DNA of 64,000 nucleotides from NCBI GenBank assembly GCA_010279815.1, contig QEOQ01000640.1:536117-600116 (forward strand), in the 5' to 3' direction. The stretch comes from Brachionus plicatilis (Eukaryota; Rotifera; Eurotatoria; Ploima; Brachionidae). Shown here in pieces: positions 1 through 10,500 of this stretch; the first letter of the stretch is position 1; the number at the start of each line of letters is the position of its first letter. Under the pieces are notes generated by a model that saw only the letters and a list, made by a program, of their open reading frames with translations, did not search any database and had not been told where the DNA came from. The position numbers and the translations under genes were made by a program.

Positions 1-615
1 TGCCTTAAAATCAAATTATTATTTTGAATTATCGCTTTGAGCGAGTTATTTTCATTTTGTAATGAATCGATTCGAGCCGATTGAAGTTTAACTAGATCGA
101 TTAGAGAGACAATCTGATTGAATGTTTGTTTAGCATCTATTTGCACATCTTGAATAGAAGTAAAAATTTCTTCCAAATCATCTTCATCTACATAACGAGG
201 TGACTGGGTGGTTTTTTTAAAGATCAAGAGCAGATCTGTTTCGGAAAATGTAGGTTGTACACTTATTTGTGTTATCGAATAGATGTCTTTAGAAAGAGTT
301 GTTAGGTTTGATAGTGTACAAATCTTGAATGTTGTGATGAGTCAAGAATTGAACTGCCAATTCTTTTCTGAGGTGCTTTATTATGTCAATTGGGAAAGAT
401 CGAATACGTTTTAGCAGATCATTACATGGAATTCTTGCTAGTTGAACCAAGTTTGACAGATAGTACGTCGCAATCTCCGTTTGAGACTTCTCATTTGAGG
501 TTCGTGTTGACAAATTGGCAAAACCAGTTAGACACTCAGGTTGAGAGAGCAGTGGAGTAGATGATTCCGCACTACCAGGTTGAGAGGTATCCATTGTTTC
601 CACACTCTCGTGCAT
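1..615 (-). CDS. Unidentified coiled-coil protein, 5' part (runs off window)
   Basis: I do not recognise the family. ATG at 613-615; exon 1 is 320-615 and exon 2 is 1-261, continuing beyond the left edge. The join is a 58-nt GT..AG intron (262-319) that restores an open frame across an otherwise in-frame stop at 289. The visible protein is about 185 residues. It has a Ser/Thr/Pro-rich N-terminus, a middle segment rich in Leu/Ile/Arg/Lys (LARIPCNDLLKRIRSFPID), an acidic stretch (VDEDDLEEIF) and a heptad-like Leu/Ile/Asn/Gln C-terminal part typical of a coiled coil. There are no membrane segments. A cellular protein or the first ORF of a non-LTR retrotransposon are both possible; coiled-coil ORF1 proteins look like this. 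Confidence 0.5.
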
Positions 616-1234
616 GGAAGCAACAAGACAATTAGAATAATAAGTTAATTTATTATAATTTATTGATTTCAAAATTTCAAAAATTCAAAATTTCAAATTT
701 CAAATATCAAATAAAACTGGTACAAAACGGTGCAGATTCAAAAATTATTTCGCCTTCTTTGTATAACATTTTTAATATCTAATTTAGATTTATTTAAAAT
801 AAAGATGAAAAATATGCCAAAAATTTTAATGAAAACATTAATACAAATGATAAATTATTTTGCAGCCAAATAATCTAGTTATTGATTACTTTGTAAAACA
901 TTAATTTTCTAAAAATTTTTTATAAATTAATGAAACTAGTTTTTGAAGTTCAATCCAAAAGAACAGAACAAAATGACAAAAAATTGAACATTTTTTTTCT
1001 TAAAATTTTAAAATTAGTTCCGTGAATGTGATATGATGCAACATTCAAAGTCGCATCAACCGTCAAAGTCTGCTAATGAATAGTGAAATTTCTTAAAATC
1101 TTTTTTATTCAATTTATCATTTTGTAATGAATTTCTGAAAACCATAAAATTTATGGCAAAATGAAATCTTAGAACAAAATATTACAGATTTCAAAAATTA
1201 CTAAAATATTTTAAAAGAGCAATTTAATTTCATC
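616..1234. repeat. AT-rich spacer with remnants of two MITE families
   Basis: No gene seen. About 975-1075 matches, in inverted sense, part of the foldback element in a NALCN intron (44585-44850); both share the core CAACATTCAAAG. About 1153-1190 resembles the right terminus of the foldback element at 5354-5585 (shared GAAATCTTAG). Both are truncated copies. Confidence 0.45.
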
Positions 1235-1389
1235 GCAGAATCGGCAAAGTAAAAATTTTGCTCATTTTCATTTTGTTCAATCTTGCTCAAAAATAAAAAA
1301 GAAAATTTGAAAAATTGCAGTTTGCAATTTGAATTTTAATTTAAAATAATTTATTTAAAAAATTAAAAATGTTAATCTAGTAGAATTTT
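1235..1389 (+). repeat. Left arm of long inverted repeat flanking the GC-rich segment
   Basis: About 155 bp, matched in reverse complement at 4051-4202 with roughly 90% identity by eye. Both arms share AAAATTTTGCTCATTTTCAT, CAATCTTGCTCAAAAAT and TTGCAGTTTGCAATTTGAA. The outer end reads GGCAAAGTAAAAATTTT; a related terminus lies near 4321-4350, so this may be a repeat family with GGCAAAGT ends. Confidence 0.7.
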
Positions 1390-1423
1390 GATATATCTTA
1401 AAAAAAAAATTTCTTGTACCCAT

Positions 1424-2552
1424 TTAATTTTGATTGATATAAATTTTGTGCGCATCGAACAACAACGCCGAGTGAGGATACTTGCAGAAATTGGCTTGAA
1501 TCAACTGAAACCCGTGTATTGCTTGGACTTGAGCAAAGTCAATGGTTGTGTGAGACGTGTCCGAATTGACGGCGTGTAGCCAGGCGGCATTGTTGGTGCA
1601 CGTGATGAACTTTTTCAAATTTTTTTGATTCAAAGGAAGCGTGAACAAAATTTTGGCCGACTTTACCACAGTGGTACGCACACTCTATCAATTCATGGAC
1701 AAAACGAACGAAGTCGAAGACGAGCACTTTGACTATTTCTTCTTGAAAGTTGTACGTCTTGTTTTTGGTCTGCTGGGCGATCAACTCGTCGACAATGTCG
1801 AGCAGACGCCCTCTCAGCTCGATCATGTGACTAGTCTGCTGTTCTTGCGTGTCGGCGACAAAGTGGCCAAAGGTCACCAGATCGTTCGAGTGCACACATT
1901 CTGTAATGAGTATTTTGATTGTTTGGAGAGCGTGAGTGAGCAGCGCGCTGCTAGTGCCCTCGCGTTTATTAAACAAAATTCTCTTGAGCATTTTGAGCCC
2001 ATGAAACAGCTTCACATTGTGCCAGTCACTCACCAACAACTCGTTGATTTTATCGAGCAAACAGCGACTTATTTCGGTCGAGCACTCGTGCCAAATGTCC
2101 AAATCGCTCACTAAACACTCGAACGCCTTCGCGTTGTACACACCGCTCACTTATTTGCCGTTGTCGTCGCAAACAGCCAGCGAAAATGTCAAATTAAGCA
2201 CGTGACTATTGATGAGCGTTTTTTTTCGCTAGAAGAACATGGCCAACAGCTGATAGCCTTGCATTCGCTCCATTTCTTTGTGTATATGGCCATTTGACTT
2301 GAGGAAACAGGCGAGACACTTGACGGCGGCGTACATCAACTCGACATCGGTTGCCATGGCAACCAGTGCCAGCAAAAAGCCGGCGCCGCTCAAACTCTCC
2401 ACACTCTTGCTCACCGGCATCGGCTGAAACACCCGCACGCCCACAAAGCCGATCACTACGCCGCCAACCGTCATGGACGCGCCCTGCAGTTGCACGGCCG
2501 TGTTCGACCGCACTCGCAACGGCGTCACACTCTCATTGCTCGGTTTGTTCAA
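1424..2552 (-). pseudogene. Broken BEACH-family (neurobeachin/LRBA-like) gene fragment, GC-rich
   Basis: Minus-strand translation resembles, from memory, the region upstream of the BEACH domain in neurobeachin/LRBA/NBEAL proteins. Those are large scaffolds that control vesicle traffic. Recognisable pieces in order are LRVRSNTAVQLQ, VELMYAAVKCLACFLKSN, MERMQGYQLLAMFF, then KKTLINSHVLNLTFSLAVCD, then AFECLVSDLDIWHECSTE, ILITECVHSNDLVTFG and IHGFQLIQANF. The homology continues straight through in-frame stops TAG (2229-2231) and TAA (2151-2153). It changes frame near 1680, where the reading passes to the frame ending at 1424. No introns interrupt about 1.1 kb, and base composition is near 50% GC against about 25% around it. 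Together these point to a dead, possibly retro-copied or captured fragment. Subfamily assignment is uncertain. Confidence 0.65.
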
Positions 2553-2559
2553 TTGTTTG

Positions 2560-2942
2560 TCAGCTAGTGCTCAGCTCTAGCGAAATGGTAAAGTTCGATC
2601 CAGACATGATGTATTTCTGTTTGATAATGAAGATCGCAGCTGATGTAGCCATTAGCTATTTGGAAACTGATTTGTGCCAGAAAAAAGAAGTATTGTGTTG
2701 TTGAGTCAGCCTGATGAGGTCGGATTGGATCGGTTTTTAACGATTTGATGTTTTATTCTTGCTTGTTGAATGCCAGTTGGACTTGAATGTGTATGCGGAC
2801 AGATTGAGTGCTATTAAGGCCATGAATGGCACTAAAGTGCAGATTGGAGAGGTAAAAGTAAACATAAAAATTTGTTCACAGACTTTTATGGGTCAATTGC
2901 ACCATCTTTTGAACCTAGGCACTGTTGATTTAAAATGTTAAA
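2560..2942. other. Moderately GC-rich unidentified segment beside the BEACH fragment
   Basis: Composition stays above the local background. On the plus strand there is a short open stretch at 2585-2704 (begins MVKFDPDMMYFCL) and another at 2759-2941. In the second, an exon-like piece (LDLNVYADRLSAIKAMNG) is preceded by a TGCCAG acceptor-like site and followed by GGTAAAAG near 2850. I do not recognise either. They may be further captured gene pieces inside the inverted-repeat segment. Confidence 0.3.
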
Positions 2943-3295
2943 TTGCTCATTTTTTTTTTAAAATTCAATTAGTTTTGGTAATCTTAAAAATGATCCCTGT
3001 GGTCTAAAGTATCTTTGTGATACTGATATTTAAGATTCTCTAAAATTAAATTGAATATGCATTTTTTCAGAATTTTTTAGTGTATAAAATTAAAGAAAAT
3101 TTTCTTAATTTAATTTTTCGAGAAAAATAAAAAATTTTAGTGTCAATTTTTTTATTAATTTGAAAAATTAAATAATGGCTGAGCTTCGAAGTATTAAGCA
3201 ACCTTAATAAGTACCTTTTTAAATAAATTTTTAATAAAAATAAATTAATTTAATAATTTTGAAAAATATTTTTTTATTTTTTTTTAAATAATATA

Positions 3296-3800
3296 CAGTC
3301 AACCCTCGTTAATCCGTTCTTCGATTATTCGACAAATCCGATTGCCGAATAATTTTTCATTTTTCATTTCTCTTTCTTATAAAAAGCATTATAAAAGCTT
3401 GTATATTATTTGATAATTCGGCTAAGACAACTTACATCTTCTTTATAAATTATTTATATTTTTGGATTTTTAATTCGGCCAAAAATGATTTTAAATGTCG
3501 CTAAAAAATTACATATCTGAAAGAGAAGATTTTTCCATTGATAAAAATAATAAACAATCGAACATCGTTGACTATTTTAAAATGGATTAAATATTTAAAA
3601 AAATTTTTAATCCGTTAATAGAATTTTATTTTTGTTAAATTTGTTAAAAAAATTATGTAAATTGTTTTATAAAACATTTTTTTATTTAATCCGGTAAGAT
3701 TTAAATTTTCCTCTAACGCGGACTTTCGAGAGTTCGGCAGTTTCGACAATACGTCAAAAAAATATCTTCCGAATTTGGCCGGATTAACGAAAGCTGACTG
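3296..3800. mobile_element. Pogo/Tigger-like MITE, TA target-site duplication
   Basis: 505 bp. The left end reads CAGTCAACCCTCGTTAATCC. The right end in reverse complement reads CAGTCAGCTTTCGTTAATCC, differing at three positions. TA dinucleotides flank both ends (3294-3295 and 3801-3802), the target-site duplication of Tc1/mariner/pogo transposons; CAGTCAACC.. ends are typical of pogo/Tigger. I see no transposase frame inside, so it is non-autonomous. Confidence 0.8.
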
Positions 3801-4050
3801 TAATTCATTATCTTAAAATCTATTTTGATCTTTTATCCAATATGGAATAAAAGATATTTAAAAAAAAATTGAAAACTGAAAATAATAAATAATTTTTTTA
3901 TCAATAAAAGAATATTTTTTTTTGTAATGGACATAATGTTTTCTATTAATAAATACCAGTAAGTCGAATACTTTCAGTAGTAGTCGTGATAATCTTGACA
4001 ATTATATTAAAAAAAAGAAGACTGCAAACTAGACATCAAATTAAATAAAA

Positions 4051-4202
4051 AAAATCTACTAAATTAACATTTTTAATTTTTCAATAAATTATTTTAAATT
4101 AAGATTCAAATTGCAAACTGCAATTTTTCAAATTTTTTTTTTCATTTTTGAGCAAGATTGGACAAAATGAAAATGAGCAAAATTTTTACTTTGCCGCAGA
4201 AT
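4051..4202 (-). repeat. Right arm of long inverted repeat
   Basis: Reverse-complement partner of 1235-1389. The two arms bound about 2.7 kb containing the BEACH pseudogene fragment and the pogo-like MITE. The outer end is at about 4196-4202 (TTTGCCGCAG). I saw no clear target-site duplication outside the arms. Confidence 0.7.
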
Positions 4203-4205
4203 CTA

Positions 4206-5353
4206 CGGTTTTTTTAAAGATTCACTGCTTTATTCTAAAACTTAAGAAAAAAGACTTGAATTCCTAAAAATGCAATAAATTCTAAATACGAATTAAAAAT
4301 TTTATGATCATTTTTTAACTCTGAAATTTGATCAAAAATTTACTTTGCCAAAAATATCATTTTATCAAATCTAAAAATAGAAAATTAGATCGCTTTAGGC
4401 TTTCAAAAATTTTTTTCGAAAAATACCAACTTTAATTTTTGAATTTTATTTTATTTTTACTTTTTTCTAAAAAGTCTATTTTTAATTTTTATTTTTATTA
4501 TCAATTTTTAATCTTGATAGATATTTTTTAATATTTGCCAAATATTAAGGAATATTTTTTTAATGAAATTTTTAAAATTGACAAAAATTTTAAATATTCT
4601 ATTAAAATGATAGAATCTTTTTTAAAATCTAATCATTTATTTTCTTATTTTTATTGTTTTTTTCTTGCTTAATTAATTTGGAATTTCGAAATTTCATACA
4701 AATAAGATAAAATTATATACCTTTAGTTCTGATCGTGAAAAACTAATTCTGTATATGTAACAAAATGCAACAATTTTAAGGAGTAAAAGGAGAATATCAT
4801 TTCGAAGTGGAATAACAATTTTTATAATAAAATTTTATTATTTTAATTACAATTTAATTAATGAGTTAAAAATACAAAAACATGTAAATTTAAAAAATAT
4901 TAAATTTTTATTAATTTATGAAGATTTACAATTTAACCCAAAAATTATGAGTATTTTTGATAAATTCCATATTTTAAAGGAGGAATCAGCTTCTTTTAAT
5001 TTTTGGATAAGAGGGTTTGAGCTACCTTCACCCTCTCTCTGGCTATGCCGCTGATTTTTGCTATACAATTGCGAAAGTCTTCAAAAATCTGCATAAATGT
5101 TCGCCACTTAAGAATCAAAATTCAAAACGAAATTTATTGCAGAAATTTTGCAGAGTTAATTGCTCAGTTACTGAGAGTTATTAATGGGAGTTGAATGTTC
5201 AATTGAAAAAATTCTCTTCTAAATAAATAGTGATTGAATAATTAATTAAATAAATAAACATTTTTTTAATTCGTTAAACTAACATAAAATTAAAAATTGT
5301 ATTAAGTAAATTTTGTAAAAAGAACTTATTTAATTGAATAATTCCTTTATTTG
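4206..5353. other. Intergenic, repeat remnants only
   Basis: No coding signal. Around 4690-4740 the sequence GAAATTTCATACAAA plus GTTCTGAT.GT resembles one end of the foldback element at 16889-17182, so it is probably a truncated copy. A less AT-rich patch at about 4990-5060 has no identifiable content. Confidence 0.4.
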
Positions 5354-5585
5354 GCAATGTGATATTTTAGTACAATCGTGCAAAAATGGTTCTGTAAAAA
5401 TAACAACATTGTACAAATTTGTACAAACGAATTCCAAGCTCTGCAAAAACTCTGCATTTTATTGCATAGTTTAATAAAGTATTTTTTGATGGTGTGCATT
5501 TTACAGAAAATTGCAGAGTTTTTGAAAAAGAATTATAAAATTTTTACTTTTGTACTGTAATTTTTGTACTAAGATTTCACATTGC
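5354..5585. mobile_element. Foldback MITE
   Basis: The left end GCAATGTGATATTTTAGTAC matches the reverse complement of the right end, GCAATGTGAAATCTTAGTAC. An internal inverted pair (AAAAACTCTGC and GCAGAGTTTTT) extends the foldback. About 232 bp, no transposase. A related terminus is seen near 1153. Confidence 0.65.
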
Positions 5586-6542
5586 TTTTTATTTTAGGTT
5601 TGATTTTTATTCTGTATATTATAAAAAAGTTGTTGAATCTAAATAAAGCTTCTTTAGTAGATTTAAATTATTGATAATTATTGTCTAAAGAAAATTTGTA
5701 TTTTCATAAAATAGAAGATTTTCATAATTTCGCTTGAATTCAATTTAAAATTTAGAAATTTGTTGTTTGAAATAGTGATTCATTTACTGAAAACTTTATA
5801 AAAAATAATAAAATCGGGACTCTTTGACGTTTTTGTTTTTATTTTTCAATCTGAAGAATTTAAGGAATTAATATGAAACATTTGAGCCAAAAATTTTAAA
5901 TGAGTAAATATATTATTCTAGAGATAAACAAAATTAATTTTTTTGAATTTATTCACAATTTAATGTTTACATTTAATTTATTAAAAAAATATAAAAATTT
6001 AAGATTTTCATTTCTTAAAATTAATATTAAAAGCAATAATTCAAGATCTGATTGATTGATCTTTAACATTATTAAATTTAAATCATACCTTTTTTATTAA
6101 GATCTTACTAGGAAATATAAAAAATCTTAAAACAATCGTAAAGAGTAAACATTTTTTGTAAAATTCTCAGATCTTGTCAAGTTCTTGATATCATTTTAAT
6201 TTTTACTAATCTGGACTTATAAATACTTAGAATACTTTAAAATTTTAATCAAGAATTTAAAACGAAATTATGTTACATATACATATGATACACTATGTTA
6301 GATACTAAAATATCAATAAATATTTTAGATTGTTTACTTTTCTTTTAAATTTATAATTTTAAATCCATGTCAAATGAGTCATTCTGGCCCGGAAAATTAT
6401 TAATTAAATTTTAATCGATGATTTCAAATTTAAATTCAACTATTCAATCAAGTGAATAAGAATAAAAAAAATAATTTACAAGAACCAATTATTTGAACAT
6501 TCAATTTAATAATTAACAGTAACAGAAACTAGAATAGGACAA
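5586..6542. other. AT-rich intergenic DNA
   Basis: No gene, RNA or structured repeat recognised. Probably includes the 3' end and downstream flank of the minus-strand gene that stops at 6543. Confidence 0.4.
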
Positions 6543-7256
6543 CTAATCAAAAAGTTCTTTAACTAATAATTCATCATTCAAGTCTTTTTCATCTATTTCA
6601 TAATCATGTTCATTAATTAAACTTTCTTTTCCACTTCCATGACTATCATTTAAATGATTAAACCAACGGGATTCAGTTTCTGATTTTATAAGCGCAGTCC
6701 TTGACATAACATTAAGCTTGAAAATCAAAAATTTAGCAAAATACTCCAAATTTTATCTTCAAATTTTACTTGATTAGTTTTTTCTTTCCTTGTTTTATGA
6801 AGTTGTTTTATGTTTTCAATTTTTTCAACTTTTTTCTGAAGTCTTATCATCTCGTCCATTTGATTCATAATTTCAGTTTGCTTCAAAAATGCCTCAGTTT
6901 CTACAAAAAATTAAAAGATCATTATCAAAAATAATTTTTTCTTACTTGGGTCTTTCTGTACTGGTTTCTTTGAATTGTCGATTTCTTAAAAAAGGAGATA
7001 TAATTTAGAAAAGAAATTAAATTTTAAAATTTAAAAACTAACTGATCGGCTTAAGAGTATTTGGCTTTATAAGCTGAGAAATTTCCTTTGAATACAAACT
7101 AGATTCGATGTGTGGCGAAAGAGTCAAAGTTTTCCAAAACTGAACGGCTTGCTCGGTTTGATTGGATACAGATGACTCAAATAAAGTCTTAAATGGACCT
7201 TTTCTCGTGTCTATTTCAACCACTACCACCGATGAAGTTCCAGTAGGTGCAATCAT
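6543..7256 (-). CDS. Conserved-looking 185-aa coiled-coil protein, divergent from EFHB
   Basis: Four exons: 7043-7256, 6946-6984, 6770-6900 and 6543-6716. The 558 coding bases are an exact 186 codons with the stop. I chose ATG at 7254-7256 because an acceptor-like TTTTGTCTAG lies 5 nt upstream. The N-terminal third is globular-looking and Ser/Thr/Val-rich (SSVVVVEIDTRKG). The middle is a charged helix (MDEMIRLQKKVEKIENIK) likely to form a coiled coil, and the tail is acidic (YEIDEKDLNDELLVKELFD). There are no signal peptide or membrane segments. I do not recognise the family. The start codons of this gene and EFHB are 263 bp apart in head-to-head orientation, so a shared promoter and an axonemal or ciliary role are plausible, but that is inference from neighbourhood only. 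Confidence 0.65.
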
Positions 7257-7519
7257 TTTCACTAGACAAAATTTTAAAAATTATAATTTTCACTTGACAA
7301 AAAATTAAACGGTTGCTATGGCAATCTTCAAAAAACCAACGCTCAAAAAATATACACATTGTTTAGTTTCCATAGAAATGGTTTAAAACTTTTTTTTTAT
7401 TTTTCCTTTTGTATTAAACTAACTATTAAATTTTGATTTAAATTTATGCAATTTGTATATTCTAATGATAAATCATATCAATATTTACTGTTTTTTTTTA
7501 CAGATTAAATAACTAGAAG
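7257..7519. promoter_or_regulatory. Divergent promoter region between the 185-aa gene and EFHB
   Basis: 263 bp between two opposed start codons. Acceptor-like sites lie at both edges: minus-strand TTTTGTCTAG ending at 7262, and plus-strand TTTTTTTTTACAG ending at 7503. Whatever drives both genes must lie within this short interval or nearby. The centre has GGTTGCTATGGCAATCTTC, which contains GTTGCTATGGCAA. That resembles an X-box, the RFX-factor motif used by ciliary genes. Confidence 0.5.
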
Positions 7520-10500
7520 ATGCAAGATACAACAGCTTCTATGGCTCCTGTTGAAGGTGCCCGACCCCCTCATTTTGGCCACATATATTCAGGAAGTTTT
7601 AAAGATCTAAAACCAGACATTCGAGCTGTAATTTGCACAAAAAAATAAAATAAAGCCCTATAAATCAATTTTAATATTTAAGGCTGGAATTTTGACTTAC
7701 GCCCCGGGCGAAAATGTAGACATGGTGTTGCGTCAACATTTAAACTCGGCACCTAACTCCAACATTTCACCTAGTTTAGCTAAATTTAGAGATTACAACT
7801 ATCCAGATGTTGGCCAAATTCGCTTCCATTATGGACATGCTAATGATCCCAAACACTTTGAAAAAATGGCCCATGGTGTTCATACAGAAAAAAACTATGT
7901 AATTAGAAAAAAAAAATTAAAAAAATTTTTTCAATTTTTATTAAGTAAAATATTTTCTAGAGTTCCAAAGATTGTGTAAATCCACCGATTCCAACTCGGT
8001 TTAACCACGTGCGTGGCCAAATGAGAGAATCATTTTATAAAAGCTCAAAATCTGCTCCATTGGGTAAAATTCCAAAAGGTGTTTTGCCAGAAAAAATCGA
8101 TCCCTTATTGACAACATTTGGAATTTCGACCAATAAATCAGAATGTGCCAAGGAACTAGTTAATCCAGCAAAGCCGAAATTCCTGGTCGAGTTAGAGTCA
8201 AGCGATAAGCATGAAATGTATGTTTTTTCCCATGGTGACTATGAACCAGGCGAGCAAAAAGACCGTCTTTTTTCCAATTCCTTTGATAGATACAAACGTT
8301 TTGGTCTCACTACTCCTGTTTATCATGATGGTCGAATGGCCAAACAATCAATTAATTGGTTGCCAACTAAGATGTTAGACAAGAGAACACAGAGCGAGTC
8401 CACTCTTCTAGATGACTTTAGAGAAAAGCATACAAGTCAAATTGGAAAACCATTGGATCCTAACAAAGAAACTAGATCGATAGGTGAAGACCACGTGTTC
8501 GGTTTAACAAATTTAGGAGATCATTTCACTGCAGGTGATATAATTCACGGAAGGGAAGAAGACAAACTGATGAAAGGTAAAGACCGAGAACGAACTTATG
8601 TAGCTGTATTGCGTTCTCATTTGGCTCGTTTTAACATTATAAAATTTAAAACTCTTGTCGAAGCCTTTAAATTTTATGACAAAGTAATAAATACTTTTAT
8701 GTTTATTTTTTAATTTAATTTTCTCAACTTTTAGGACAAAGATGGTTTTGTAACTCACGAGGATCTTAAGTTTGTAGCTACTCATAGTGGTTTTCCAGCC
8801 AATGATGATCTATTGGATAGCTTGGTCAAAGATTGTGATTATGATCAAGACGGAAAAATTAACTTCCTTGAGTTTTCGAACTTTTTGTGTTTCAAAGATT
8901 CTATGAAATCCGGAATTGATGCTAAGCCAACAGGTTTTATTTTTAAATTTAATAGTTTTATTTAAGAAGAAGTGTTGCATTTCAAAATTAAGTTTTCCCT
9001 TTTGGTGGATTGAAGTTACATTTCTTTTTAAATTATCTTGTTCTTTTGGCTGAAATGCCATTTATTTTTTTATAAATTTTTGCTCATTTGTGAAGCATTG
9101 AATCAAAAATTTTAATCTAGATTAAAATTGAATTTTTCAATTTTAATAATGAAAAATATTTTTTTATCTTTATTAGAAAGAAAATAACATCAAACATTTT
9201 TTAGAAAGCTGGTGAAAAATTCTAAGAATGAGAGTCGGTTAGGGGGAGACAAGTAAGGCTTATGTTTTTAAAAATGTCAAAAAATTAGAATAATTAGAAG
9301 AAAATTTTGCACTAAATGGTATGTTAGAGTTTTTAAAATATATTTCTTTTCAAAAATCAATTGGGATCAATCAGTAGTGGCTGGCTGGTTAGCTTGGAAT
9401 TATTTTATATGATTATCCAAAAAGTGGTCGGAAAAATTGAAAAATTGCATTTTCAATTGTAAAGTTAAGCGATCAGGGACGATTTTTTTTGAAAAAATTT
9501 TTTTTTAATTTCTTAAAATTTAAAATATAGGCGTGTTTGGTCTCCAACACAATCAGAAACATAGAATTATAAGATTACTTTAATTAATTACTAACTGAAA
9601 AGCTTAAAAGAAATATTCAAAATAAAATAGTCGTACTCTTTATAAATTCTAAAAATCAATTTACAATTTTAAATGTATCAACCTTTTAGGAAAGGGGCGT
9701 GTGAGTGATCGATTAGGTTGAATATTTCTTAAGCTCAATTTTTTTTTGTTTATTTAATTTAAATAGACTTTTAGTAATGAAACTTCTTTAGCTGTTGTTC
9801 GTATGATAAAAGAAAGTGAAACAGATATAAAGTATTACAAAGTTGGGTTTACAATATTTAAAAACATACAGTTAGATATGGTAATATTAAGAAAGGGAAA
9901 CTTCTGGAAAATTGAAAGATTTGGCTGTTGCAAGTCACTCATGTGGTAAATTCATGGACAAAAATTGATAAGGGAGACTTTTTTTCAGGTTCTCTTGAGA
10001 GAACCTCAATTTTTTCAAGTCACACTTTCATTTAAGTTCTAAATTTAAGTCACATGCCAAATCAAAATTTTTCGGATCTTTTAGAATTTAACTATAAATA
10101 AAATAGAACACGAAATATTAAAAAATCATATTTTACAATTAATTTTTTTTAGTTTAATAAAAATAAAGATATTAAATAAATAAAGATAACAATAAAAAGT
10201 CATTGCTAAAAGAAAAGTATTTCATTCGTTGAGAATTTGTTCAACTTGAAAAAGTGATCACATAAAATTTAACATTAGAATAATAAATAGCATTTTCCTA
10301 TTTTTTCATGATTTTTTTCAAAAATTAACTGAAATTTACTCCCAATTTGGTCAAAGAATACAGTCAAATTTTAATTTTTTTTACATTTTCAAAGAATTTT
10401 ATTAAAATATATTTTTTCATACTAATTCAATTTTTTCGAAAAATTCTGGATATTTTTTATTCACCGAATTTTACAATAATTATCTGATATTGTCGCTTAT

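Noticed and set aside
289..672. Longer single-exon reading of the left-edge gene, starting upstream of 615 and stopping at 289
   Set aside because: A 58-nt GT..AG intron at 262-319 restores a long open frame to the window edge, and codons upstream of 615 are AT-rich and unlike the rest. ATG at 615 with splicing is more likely.
1641..2114. 157-codon open frame on the plus strand
   Set aside because: It is the antisense shadow of the GC-rich BEACH-family fragment. Family similarity is on the minus strand.
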